In this document: one piece after another, positions 1 to 12,144 of the stretch
Numbering within the stretch: position 1 is the stretch's first letter
How the letters are laid out: each line of letters begins with the position of its first letter
Assembly (NCBI RefSeq): GCF_905220365.1
Contig: NC_061135.1
Location: forward strand, 11,561,501 to 11,625,500
Length of the DNA: 64,000 nt
Reading direction: 5' to 3'
DNA from: Vanessa cardui
Taxonomy: Eukaryota; Arthropoda; Insecta; Lepidoptera; Nymphalidae
Program-made: the position numbers and the translations under genes
The notes under the pieces: model-generated
Databases searched by the model: none
Told to the model about the DNA's origin: nothing
The model's input: the letters and a program-made list of their open reading frames with translations, nothing else

Positions 1-3000
1 ACATTAACCAATTATAAGTTTATATACTGTATGTATATTGCGATTTATTTCCCAATCCGCAATACTTGCTTCAGAAATTCTAAAAAGAAACATCTGTTCC
101 TTTAAAAGTTTCTCAAATCAGATAATAACCATATCTAGGTATATTACTATACTCCAATCGATGTATAGTATTACCAACGGATAGTGTTATATACAACAAG
201 TTCAGCAACAATAAAACATACGATTTATTTTTGTAACATTCTAAGGTCTTAAGAGAGGCAACTTTCCCATTCTGAAATTACTTTCACTAGCATGATCTCT
301 TTTCGAGAAGGCTTGGAAGTTGGAATGCATGCAACTAACATTTACGATATCCTTTTACAAATGCAATATCAGCACAATATGTAAATGTTGTGGAAAGAAT
401 AGTGTTCTTGGACAGAAATGAAACAACATGCAAAATTATGGTTTTTTTTTTTTATTGAAATGATTAATTGAAAATATTTTTATTATTTCATTGATAATTT
501 TTATTTAAGATTTAACACTGTACAGTTATATCTATGATCATGCTATGATCCGACAAACAAAGATTTTTAAAAACAGTTTTGGAACAACAAGAACCTCAAA
601 CAATAATATAATAAAAATTTTGTTTACTTTTGATATAATTCGCTTATATATAACATTCGACTAAAAATATAATCGATTAGTTGTTGTCACAAAATGCCAT
701 GACATAAAATTTATAATTAATTCTAATGTAGCAAACTTTGTAAACTATATTGCTTAAGATGACAACAAGCATATGCTTAGTTTGCATTTAATTTTCCACA
801 AACATCTGAACGTGCCTACAACATGCATAGTTGAAGGTACTGCCTGGATGTGGCAATTTATATTATTAAAATGTATTTCTTGTGTAATTATGTGCATACG
901 TGGCACATTCTTAACAAAGGTGTTATTTCGTTTATACCGGTTGAGAATCGAATTTCCGCGAACCAATTTCGATAAAATACAATTTAGTTTGTACGCCATT
1001 TATTAAGAAAATATTATAATTAAAAGTATGGAGTATTCGTTGACTAAAAACGTTGTTTAAACACACGATTAAATAATTGAAAATTATTAAAATTTAATTT
1101 CCATGATATGATTCTGGTATTTATGAAATGTTATGCCACGATAAAAAATCAAATTAGTTCCGTAAATGACGAAGTAAATTATATATTTTTATACCGTTTA
1201 TACCATGGATTCTTGATTATCAAGTAGCCATGAAAAATGGGGTGACATTGATACTGAAAAATTTACTGCTAAATTCCGTTGTTTGAAATATTTATTGAAA
1301 AGAGAGTGTAGATGTGACAGCCGGATTCAAACCACATACAAAACACAAGTTTTTGCAGTGCAAGGTTTCCTACCATCATTTCGTTGTTAACATAATTAAA
1401 ACGAACTATTCACCTACCACATGAAAAACAGGAAGTATGTATTCGATATAAGGTTAATATTTAATTTTAATACATACAAAAAATATATATCGACATTATT
1501 ATGTTACACGTACGTTTGCTCATGTGGTTCAAATAAGTATATAAATGTAAGCGTTATTTGCCAACAACCGGGTCACATTATACGCACGACAGTGTTACTA
1601 GCTCGTAACAAAGTAACAGCTATTGTTAGATATTTGCATTAAGGTAATCTATATTTAATGCAACGTTAAACTAAATAAGTCGAGTTAGTATCGGTTTAAC
1701 GGTGATATCGGTCTGTGCCAATATAAGAAGTGTTATCATAAATCCTAAAATTTAAAAAGGGAAAAAATAATATTTTTTTCCAACTAATTAATTGTAAGAT
1801 AATCAGCTCCATTTTTAATCTTCCTGTAAAGGACATGCTATATCTTATTTTGGATAATTTGTTGCTAATAATATTATGCGTATGTTATTGCACTACCCAC
1901 CACCGATTTCATATTCAATTTTCTCCTTGTCTGAATAAAATGCAAGCTAATTGTCACAAAACTGGTTTACATAACTCAATAAATAATTTAGTATAACCAT
2001 TAAGCACGTTGCTGTAATATATTTATATGGAATTTATACAACAATTATAGTACAAATAAAAAAATAACACTTAACAGTATTTGTGGGCAAATGAGGAAAA
2101 CCATCCAAAGAAAAATTTTAGTAATTTATTTGATTCAAACAGGAATAATGAGGCGAGGCTTAAGATATCGTGTAGCTGAATGTCTCTTGGGTGCACTAAG
2201 GTTTTCTCTAAATTGGGTCAATTATATCTTACATGCTTAAAAAGTACCCATACTATCCATATCAATCAGTTAACATTTAATACAATTATTTTAATGGATG
2301 TGTATACTAGATCAACGAGTAGACTTTGTCCAGGTAAATTAGGATTGCAGTGTTTTAGGCTCATTTAGGCCTACATACAATTACCATATTAACTAATTAC
2401 ATTTGATACGGGAATCGTAATATTAATGACTTATATATGGATTCTAAATTCGAATAGATATGATTATCAATACAACTTTAAAGGACAAATAATCAAACTG
2501 GTTTTACGTTACAATATTGATAATTGACAAAAAAAAAGTTAAGACTTTCATATCCCAAATATACTTGCCGGATAGACAGTCTACCCATGACCGCGAACGC
2601 TGTAAAGTGCTCGAAACGTCGGGATGTCCAAAATAATTAATATACGCGATTAAAATCCGTAATAACTAGTTTTATTTAAATGTACTTGCCTGATCTTAAA
2701 TAAGCTTGATATGTTTTGTGATTCATTGGTAATCAACAGCTTTACAGAAATGTATGGTTAAAATATGTCAGGTTTAAAATAACTAATGTCACGAGGGATT
2801 AAAATAATTAAACAATTTAAATAAGATTTTTTAACAAAGGAATATAATGAAGATATACATTAAATTAACTAAAAATCTCTACTTTAGAGTAAGTGAACTT
2901 ATTTGTCTTGTAATCTTAGTGGACATGTTCATTTCGAATCATTCTAGGGAAAATAACATAATTCCTAGTAATTAAAATACACATTGTTTATATCCTGTTA

Positions 3001-3240
3001 AAAATAATAATTATCGTTTTACAAAACAACTAAATTAATTTATATTGTATCAAAATAAAAAAAAACGCCTCGTGTTAAAAGTGTACAATTATTTAAATAA
3101 AGCATTATTCATTTTAAATACAACATACGATCCAGTATAGTTCATAGTTTATAAGGACATAGTTTTTTTCTGATAAGCTGGTCTGTAACTTCGGATAAAC
3201 TATACCTTGTAGAAGATATTCGTCCTATCGCCTAACAGCT
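1..3240. other. AT-rich non-coding stretch, probably Hrb27C intron
   Basis: No exon, RRM2 coding segment or RNA gene could be found on either strand. The short open frames here are AT-rich chance frames. By position this is probably inside a long intron of the minus-strand Hrb27C gene. At about 2560-2675 a short segment around GAAACGTCGGGA looks like a dispersed repeat remnant, but I could not classify it. Confidence 0.4.
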
Positions 3241-3424
3241 ACTTATTACTGTTGTGTTCTAGTTTGAATGGTGAGTGAACCAGTGTAACTACAGGCAAAG
3301 CGGATACAACATCAAGTTCTCAAGGTCGATGTCACAACGGTGACATCTAAGGAATAGTTAAACTTTATAACGGCAATGTCTATGAGCGGTGGTTATCACT
3401 AAAGCATCAGGTGACGTCTTTTCC
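3241..3424 (+). repeat. Dispersed repeat family R3, degenerate copy
   Basis: Partial, diverged copy of a roughly 290-bp repeat seen six more times in this window. Shared landmarks are TGAGTGA.CCAGTGTAACTACAGG, the GGAATAGTTAA block and a G(A/C)GGTGGT..CAC ending in ATCAGGTG. The strand given is the one on which fuller copies read GGGCTTTGTGCAAGCC. Confidence 0.6.
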
Positions 3425-3896
3425 TATCCGCCTACTTAAATTCAAAGACGAATAAAAACAGCTCTATGTAAAAAATAAAAATTGACATACATAATGCTAA
3501 TTTAAACGATTCGTATATTAATCGTTATTGTTATAAAGTTTTATTTTCCACGATTTAGAAAAAAACATACTAATGTTTTAAATATTGTTATTCGTTTCAT
3601 CCACGCACCACACGCCCTTTTTCACATGCACTCTTTAAAAACACTTTAATCCATTCAGCACTACGCACGCTGTTTTGTTTTCATGTGATTTTGACGCACT
3701 ACATGTGATTTTAAATAAATTCGTGTTTTATAAATGCCGTAAACACCGATAGGCGTGTTATTTTATGTTCACAAGGTGTGGCGCACGCCTATCGACGTTT
3801 GAGTTACAAACACCCCGCATCTTTCTAATAAAGTTAACCAACCACATGAAATGGATTAAAGTCCGACTGTGACGGTCCTAATAGCGGAATTATGAT

Positions 3897-4138
3897 TTAT
3901 AAATAATAAATAAATAAATATGAGACAACATCACATACATTGCTCTGATCCCAATGTAAGAAGCACTTGTGTTATGGAAAATCAGAAGCAACGACGGTAC
4001 CACTAGCACCCAGAACCAAGATAACATAGAAAACTAATGATAATCTACATTGACTCTGCCAGGAATCGAACCCAGGACACCTCGGAATGGCGTACCCATG
4101 AAAACCGGTGTACATACCACTCGACCACAGAGGTCGTC
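3897..4138 (-). mobile_element. tRNA-derived SINE, family 2
   Basis: Read on the minus strand it has a tRNA-like head with box B-like GGTTCGATTCC (here GGGTTCGATTCC) and an A-box region around TGGTCGAGTGG. A body follows that ends in an ATTTATTTATT-type tail (AAATAAATAAAT on the plus strand at its left end). The same family occurs on the plus strand at 16955-17172 and as a headless fragment at 23945-24112. It lies inside the putative Hrb27C intron. Confidence 0.75.
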
Positions 4139-4558
4139 AATTTATGGATACATATTACACATATCCTTAAAAATATTTTCTCGCGGAATTATCTGTACAC
4201 ACATCATTGCAAATCAATTACCATTTTGCAGTTAGTCGCCAATAAAACACCCAGAAGATCATTTTCCATGTCTGATGCCTGACAAGATGACATCCAAAAA
4301 TAATAAATTTAATTATAATCACATTGATTATTTTTGAATGGTATAAGTAATAATATTTAGTTCGTCTTGTAACTAAAATAATGATATGCTAGATAGCGCC
4401 ATATTCACGGCATTGATTTTTTACAAGTATACTTACCTATCAGTAAGGAATCAAATAATAAAAATTAAAAGTGGAATTACATTGTTTCAGAAGACCGTTT
4501 AAAACCATATAACGACCACTTTAAAACTTAGACCTATTAAAAAAAAAAGTTTACTAAC

Positions 4559-7162
4559 CTGCCATCCAATTGATGGGGTCCATTCTGCAGAACGACGTTA
4601 ACCAAAGCCGGTTCAGCGAACGTAACGAAGCCGAAACCCCTCGAGCGACCCGACTCGCTGTTCTTCATGACGACGCAGTCGATGACGTCACCATAACGGG
4701 AGAAATACCGCTGCAAGTTCTCTTGGGACGTTTCCCATGACAGACCACCAACAAACAGTTTTCTGTATACAAATAATAATCACATGTTAATGATCATCAC
4801 TGGTGATATATCAAAATAATATTTAATCATTACGAATACAAATGTTTCAAACCTTCAAGTTTTATTTTATTAAAGTTGATAACAAAATACAACTGACTAA
4901 TATGAAATGATAAGATATAAAAACGTTAGGTTTATTACATGGAATTAACCATTGAAAACATTATTATTATTTGTGTGGTACATTTAATCTAAATTTTCTT
5001 ATATTATTAAGCTCAGGAAAGTCCAACAAAAACTAACTTGTTTAATTGATGTTAAGGATCTTTAAAAACCTTGAGAATTATTAGTAACTTTTGAAGAGCA
5101 GTTTTTTTATAACATTATCAAATTCAGTAGGACTTATTTCATCATCTAGATAATAGTTCAAGCCTATGATTTAACATATTTTTATGATTTATTAACAAAA
5201 CTATTTATGAAGCCACTCATATTGTAGCCGGTCATATTTAGTTTTAATAAAAATGCAAGTGTCATAAGCTACAGATGGACTGATTGCATATAGCATGAAA
5301 TAACTTCTTAGATTGGATTATTATTATAACTGTGTATTATAAAATTTGTCTTCGACTGTGTATCATCGATTATGTTAGTGTAGTAACTAGTTGGTGAACA
5401 GTACACCCAGACTGACATTAGGAGCATAAATTAATCAGGTGAATGAAACATCCAAGATGTTATGTCTCTTGTGCATGTCATTAACTCATTTGCCCTTCTC
5501 TATTATACTTACTCATATTGGTGTTGATGGTAAGTAATTTGTAAGTTCTGTTCAGCGAGATAGGTTTCCACAAGACTAATATATACATAAAATAGTGTCA
5601 TAAATCATATTTAAACTAGTGTGTAAATCCACATGTGATATGCCTTACTTTAATATAATAAGCATTTTTTTACAATAATACCAATTGATTTTTGTTCAAA
5701 TACAATTTAAAATTTTCTCATTTAATGTAGTTCATGCAGAAAAAAAAGTTAAAGCATCAAGGAAAACTTTACCATTTAACCTCAACATATTAATAGCGCC
5801 TCATACATGTTCCAACCTCAAAAATAAAACTGTTAATTTCCTTTAGAATATGTAGATTTGAAATAAATTAAATAACTAGATATATAATTTTTCTTTTATT
5901 TGACCTAAATAATTGGTCATTGGGTATTATCTCTTCAATGTACAAACACTAGGTATAACTCAGATAAGAGACCACTTTCAGGACAAAGTAATATTTTATT
6001 GTAACTTCAAGTATAATAATTATAAAAGTGAAGCATTTTTTAATTAAAAAAATATCCAATAATTCTAGTCATTTATCATTGATTAAAAAGATCATGGGCA
6101 CAAAATCATTTCAATACAACATGTGCTGTGGTGAAAGTACCATTCACTTACAAAATTAAGTCAATAAAATTCTCATAATACTTTTTGGCTGACTCTTCCC
6201 CTAAGTTTTGAAACCGAGTAGTTATGTTAGAACTAATTTTGTAGGTTATATTTAACAACAGTTGATTTTGCGTTATATAAAAAAATAGTTGATAACAAAA
6301 AGTAATGTCGAAAAGTTGAATGCCACGATTGCGTCAATTGAGTTCATATATTGTAGGGCGCCGACGCGTCAATGACTACCGATAAAACATCTCACAACTA
6401 AAAGAATGTGACTTGAAATAAACATATGCAGAAGACTTAACCATATGCGAAATTGGGAAAAATCGTATCGGCAAAACTAACCGTATGCAAATGAATCAGC
6501 ATGTTTTAGTATATTCGCTCACAAGATTGAGCTACGCGGCATTTTCAACGCCGTTCTATTAACCTCATTAACAAGTCCGAAATCCACATTAATGTAAATT
6601 ATACGAATTTTAAGTAAAATTGTACGCAATTAATTTTACATTACTACAAAGTACTGATAAGAGAAAGCCACAATTAGTCACATTAAGGTTAACATTACAT
6701 ATTGCGACGTTTCCGCATACTTTATTTTTTTAAGAGAAGATTATATAAACAAGTGTATGCAAATAATTACTGATTATAAGTATATATCGCTAAAATATGG
6801 CATTAGGTACAATGGGAAAGTAAAGCTGCCATGATCGGCACACGCAAGTCGCACGGCAAGGCTTGGGGTCGGTGGCCGCTCGCCGGTAAAAGGCTAATTA
6901 AGCGTACTGAACTGTTACCATGTCTACTATGCGAATTTTACAAGTGATCCTAGAATCATCATTAAAACAGTTTTCAAATAAAATGAAAATCAACTCATAA
7001 AAACTACAACACGGTCTTGATGGCAAGTCGTGAAATGCGACACACCAAGCGAACATGCAGTTTGACCTATTATAGTTAAGACACTTAAAACAGACTTGGT
7101 GTTTACCAAAATTATTTAAAATGTACATACCCCTTCTCATCATCGTCCATGTCTGGATTCAT
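4559..7162 (-). CDS. Hrb27C: Hrb27C/DAZAP1-type RNA-binding protein, 5' part
   Basis: The minus strand carries the start of a two-RRM hnRNP. Exon 1 is 7162-7131 (ATG, ten codons plus two bases, acidic DMDDDE stretch, donor GTATGT). Exon 2 is 4762-4559 (acceptor TATACAG, donor GTTAGT). The joined frame gives 78 residues, starting MNPDMDDDEKG and running straight into RRM1. RNP2 (KLFVGGL, about residues 12-18) and RNP1 (RGFGFVTF, 52-59) are both intact. The segment between them (ENLQRYFSRYGDVIDCVVMK) and the end (VLQNGPHQLDG) match Drosophila Hrb27C/hrp48, which binds mRNA and acts in splicing, localisation and translational control. The second RRM and the Gly-rich tail are not visible in 1-4558, so the gene must continue past the left edge. 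An in-frame second Met at codon 5 is an alternative start. Family assignment is firm; ortholog versus close paralog is inferred. Confidence 0.9.
4763..7130 (-). other. Hrb27C intron 1
   Basis: The 2.4-kb intron between the two supported Hrb27C exons is AT-rich and shows no further exon. A short GC-rich patch at about 6828-6892 stands out from its surroundings. It could be an alternative first exon or a regulatory island, but no splice-consistent frame proves it. Confidence 0.6.
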
Positions 7163-7854
7163 ACGCATAACTTATTACTAATTAAAAATAATGGTTGGCA
7201 CCGGTAAGACACCCAAACCACACAAGCACAGACCCACACGAATGATTATGGCGGACCAACCACATCCGCTTTCTCAAATAAGTCATGGAAGAAGGAAATA
7301 GTCAACTGACGATCTGTAATAAAAAATATAACTAGTATTGAAAAAGTTAAAAGTATTTTATTCAAAAATGATATAAAATATTACTAAAAATTTACATCAT
7401 ATTTATTTTCTTTAAAAGTTATATTAAAGTTTTAAAAGTTCTTAAAACATATTCAGTTTACGTTTTTTAATACAAAATGGCAACGGAACAATGTTACCAT
7501 ATAAAAAACCATTTTAAAAATAAACTATAGATTCCAAGAAATAGAAAATTAACATATAACAGTTAAAAAATCTATATAATATTTTTACAATTATGGTGGT
7601 ATACCATTGTATACATTCTCGTTTGTAAAATCTTTATAAATATTTGTTTGAACCATAATAAACTATTTAGGTACTAATCTTATCGGTTATCTTTGACGTA
7701 TAATTATCTATCCGTTTTGTAGATATAGATAACATGAAAGTTGCTCTATATATTATTACTACTATATACTAATTAATAATAAAAAATAATAGTGTTATTA
7801 ATACAACTACCTAATAGAAGTGCTAAGACTCGCAAATAAATATTTTAATGAATA
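7163..7854. promoter_or_regulatory. Divergent intergenic region, probable shared promoter
   Basis: This 692-bp gap separates the Hrb27C start codon (minus) from the arrestin-gene start codon (plus), so both 5' UTRs and promoters must lie in it or start in it. The left 130 bp (7195-7330) are less AT-rich than the rest. No clear TATA box or other decisive element was found. The promoter role is inferred only from the head-to-head arrangement. Confidence 0.45.
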
Positions 7855-10608
7855 ATGGTTTGGGATACTTGTAAAATTGCGCTCCATAATCCTTCCGGCG
7901 GAGTTTTTTATACAAATGATATTGTGACTGGTTTCGTTATTTTAGATGTTAGAGAAGATTTTGAAGTAAAACGTGAGTGCTATCACCTTCTAAAATAAAT
8001 ATGTATCTTGACGCGGTACATTTCTTTTTTAATATTTTTGTATTCCTCAAGTTAATTTTGTAAGAGCTTAAAAGTTCGCTTAAATTATTTTTTAATAATA
8101 ATCGCATGTCTTTAATGAGATGGTCGTCACTTTCACCCTTCAAGTGTTTTTATTCCCCCAATGACGTCCCTCGGACTCGTCACTACTATGACTTTAGATT
8201 TAGATTTTTTTATTAATTAAAGTGTAGAGGCAAAATACTAAATTTATGAGACAACTCAAGTAAAACATTTTTTTAGAAATCGATTTTAAAGTAAAAGGTA
8301 TCAGTAAAGCAAGCTGGACCAGATCTTCACCAACAGCACCATTTATAAGAAAATATTCTGAAAAGAGGGAAGTTTTTAGTGTTACTGTTGATGTTTTCGG
8401 GGATCTAAAGGGTGAGTTGTTTTAGAAGAGTTTATTCTAATAATACAGACATTATGAATTTTAAATGTAGGCAGCTTTCAATCAGGAAATCGTTATCGTA
8501 ATCAGTTTATCTGTTTTTCAATTTCAAAGATACTTTTCCTCTTATTACCGTCCATCTCTGCGTAATAATGCGTTCGTAATTATATAAATGTATTTTCAGT
8601 AACGCATGCAAGAAGTTAACATATCGTGTCAAATCGACTCTGACTTGACTTAAATGAATACAACTAAATAAAAATCTAAGTACGATCAAGTACAGTTACC
8701 TTAGGCTTTTTTGCATTTTACTTTTAACCTCGCGAAAAATAAAAACATATCTTATATCTTTATTAACGCAAATCACTAAATTCATGCTTATATTTTCCAT
8801 TACAGCCAGTTGATTTTTTCTTAGTTTTAAAAAAGCTGATTAAATGTAGTTGTTTTATCTGTAGGTAGGTTAATTTGTATTGAAAATTTATATGCTAATT
8901 TAAAATAAAAGTAAATAATAAAAGCAAATCCCGCCGTTTTATATGATTGTTTTCGTATGTTTATTACTTTCATTTTATTACCTAACCTCAATGATATTCT
9001 AATAAACAGATATGTTATATCCATACCTCCGGTAGGAGTAAAAGTATTCTGTGATCCATACTAAACAACAGAAAAAAGTGTGCCGCGCCGGGGACCGTTT
9101 ACTTTAGTTTATTTTTACATTTCGTTAAAAGTAAATAGGATAGCTTAATAAAAACAATAAGTATAAGGGATAACTAGATGTTTTAATTACGCAAAACGTA
9201 TTACTACGTAATTATGTTGTATTATAACGTATTACTACGTAAAACGACTAAAGGCAGACGACACAATTAGGAAGTTTTCTAGTCTTCACTTTTTGCGCGT
9301 TAATAACATATCTGTTTACTACAACATCATTGCCTAACCTTATGTTTATCCAAAAAATTTGATGTTATATTTTGTGTGTTTTAAATAAAATTCTATAAAC
9401 TACCTAAACAAAACAGTTAAACTTCAGTTCATTCGTTGTATGGTACAGTGAACTATATTACAAGAAAAAGGACGAATAATCAAATGTGTAATCTTCTTAA
9501 ATTTATTTAAAGGGGACTTAAGTTGTTTTACTTTCTTTTTTAGGAACAATAATAGAATCAGGAATATTTACGCGTCCATTTAATTTCTTCTTACCACCCG
9601 ATCTGCCTTCCAGTTACGAAGACTCAATAGCAAAAGTATATTATAAAATCAAAATAAGCTGTAAATCTTTTTTCAAAACAGTTTGTACACTAACAGTAAC
9701 TAACAAAGTTGACTTGAATAATTTTGATGAATACAAGGTAATAATCATTTACAAAAAATACAAGCTGCCCGCTCTCAAAATCGTAATAATAAAATTCAAA
9801 CAAATACGTTGATACTCACTAAGGACAAGTTTTCGTTAAATTTTAACTAAATTAAAGTATTATTCTTTTTTAATTATAATTGTATTTCTTAAATTATCAC
9901 GAATTACATTACAATATGTAATGCAGTTTTTTAGAGAACAAGCTTTATATTGAAGTTATCACGGTCATAAACGCATCGATACTAAAATATGCTTATTTTA
10001 GGCACCTGTGTCTTACGAAATGATAAAAAAAGTTGGTAAATACGGAAATTTTTCCATGCTTTTTAAAACTTACAAGGCATTTGCTGCTAGACAGTTAATA
10101 CCATTTGAAGCTATTTTATCAAATGAACCACAAATTAAAGTAAGAAAAATAAAGGTATATCTAATAAAAGTAAGTTCTATAATTAATTAAAATATCTACA
10201 CAATTATTTAAAAAAGAGTGCGTCTATTAATATAAATTAAACTTTCAGAAAATGGAATACAACGTTTCTTCTGGTTATAATACTGCTGAGAAAACGTTAT
10301 GTAAATCGGGTTACGACAATGTGTTACATGTTGTTTCACAAAGTTGCTGCTTTGATATGGAAATTCCTCAAGACGTTATGCCTTCTACTATTCGTATGGA
10401 CGACCTTATGGTTTCAATTTCATATTCTTTAAGAGTAAGTTATTGCAATTTTGAAAATTTACACTAAAATAATATTTTATATCCATTGAATAAAATATAT
10501 ATAGTTTTTTTTCATTTTCAGGTAAAAGTATCTTTTTTATTTTATTTACCCCTGGTCGTAGACATACCAGTAGCAATAGCTTCAGTACCCGTTGCTTATA
10601 ATACTTAG
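7855..10608 (+). CDS. Arrestin domain-containing protein (alpha-arrestin family)
   Basis: Six exons join in one frame of 295 codons: 7855-7972, 8277-8411, 9544-9737, 10002-10169, 10249-10434 and 10522-10608 (TAG). All introns are GT-AG. The arrestin N-domain shows IALHNPSGGVFYTNDIVTG near the start, KVKGISKASW at the beginning of exon 2 and FNFFLPPDLPSSYEDS in exon 3. Exons 4-6 form the C-domain (VSYEM, NFSMLFKT, QLIPFEAILSNE, then IRMDDLMVSISYSLR and LPLVVDIPVAIASVPV). Alpha-arrestins are adaptors that link membrane cargo to endocytosis and ubiquitin ligases. This protein stops right after the C-domain and has no visible PPxY tail, so it is shorter than classical ARRDCs and could not recruit NEDD4-type ligases that way. 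The ATG at 7855 is the first in frame. A candidate poly(A) signal lies about 70 bp downstream. The exact subfamily is not determined. Confidence 0.9.
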
Positions 10609-10676
10609 TTAAAGTTAGTTTGTTATAATATAAATGAATATACTTGTGTACCAAACGGTATAAGGATAAAATCGCG

Positions 10677-10682
10677 AATAAA
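10677..10682 (+). terminator. Candidate poly(A) signal of arrestin gene
   Basis: AATAAA lies about 70 bp after the stop codon, and another follows near 10712. In such AT-rich DNA the hexamer is weak evidence, but the distance fits a short 3' UTR. Confidence 0.4.
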
Positions 10683-12144
10683 ATAATTATTATAAGCTAT
10701 TAAAGATAAAACCAAAAATAAAAAAAACGCTGTATTTTTTTTACCTTTTATAACGCGATAAAGTCATTTATGTAAAGTTAAGAAATAAAATGAAATATGA
10801 AATAATTTGAATCATTCTTTATTTATTAACTTAAACCTAAATATAATCATGACTACTAAATAACTTCTAAAAATTATAACTTATTGCTCGAAAGTTTACA
10901 TTTGATTTATTCATTCTATTAATTTTCTTATCTCATATGACACAGTTGAATATTTCCAGAATTAATAATTTGATTTTTTACAAACATTTTTCCGCAATTT
11001 TTCTTAAATATTATATAAATAAAACTAAATATAATATATAAATAAAACAGCAAAATTAAACAGATTGATTTTAGTGTAATTATGTACTTTTTTTAAGTAA
11101 TATGAATTGTTTATTATAACAATTCATATTACTTAAAAAAATTAAGAAATATAAATAATTAAAAATTAGTACAATGTGTTATTTAGCGCAATATTGATAC
11201 AAAGTTACAAACAACGTGTCTTTTTATTTTGCATTGAAACGAGCAAAGTTGTCTATGATACTTCGCTGATTTTGCAGATGTGAGATGACAGTTTGTCACT
11301 GTCAGAAGTCTAAAATTTTTCGAATATCTGGTGTTTTTGCAGAACACTAATTAATATTATTGTAAAATTAAATACTTTTGGGTTATGTTTAGCAGATGTA
11401 AATCATTTTAAAATTTCTTTTAACCTTATACATTTGGCTGTACTTTGTATATAATAAGTTATTATAATGACTGTTATATGTAAATAGTATAAGGTTATGT
11501 TTTATCTGATGTCTTTTGCCCGTCAAAAGTGAGTATATGTTAGTTTACTTTATATAGTTACTCAGAATAGTTTTCCGAATAAATACCAGGTCAAAATCTA
11601 TACATATATCCTTTTTATTGGTAAATTAGTAAAACGTAAATGCCGGTGGCAGAAGTTTTTTTTTATGCAATCGTCCATATTAATTGTAAGGTAAGACTTT
11701 CAAAATCTATACGAAAAAAAAATATTAATATTTTACAAAAATATATATTTTAACAAAAGAGTAATTGTTTTTCGCTTTTGAATTATAATTAATTTATTTT
11801 TTAATCATGTGATTTTTTTTGTTAAAAATCTCTTGCTAAATGTATCTATTAGAAATATATAATAACAAAGCCTTCATAAAAAATGGTTAGGAGGAGATAA
11901 AAAATATTATTTGAATTTTTCTTTGTAGCCTAAGACCATTATTCTAAATTGATCTTTAAAGACATCATTAATCTCAAATTCATTATCATAAGATTTTAAT
12001 GTTCCAATATTTTATGTATCAAGAAATATTAACTCCATACCAACATTTTTATAAAATAATACCATAGATATTATAGATTTTTAATGATTACATCAAAAAT
12101 TTTTTCTTATTTTACAAAATATATTTCCAAAGGTAACTTAAAAC
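10683..12144. other. Intergenic region, probable IPO11 promoter/5' UTR
   Basis: No gene is supported here. It holds the hairpin at 11088-11141 and, at 11286-11305, a short segment TGACAGTTTGTCACTGTCAG whose TGACAG/CTGTCA halves are inverted. That could be a regulatory site upstream of IPO11, but this is a guess. The rest is AT-rich. Confidence 0.35.
11088..11141. repeat. Perfect 24-bp inverted repeat (hairpin)
   Basis: Left arm 11088-11111 begins with seven T followed by AAGTAATATGAATTGTT. After a 6-nt loop (TATTAT), the right arm 11118-11141 is its exact reverse complement. It sits in the gap between the arrestin gene and IPO11. It may be a tiny fold-back element or a structured non-coding signal. 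Confidence 0.85.
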
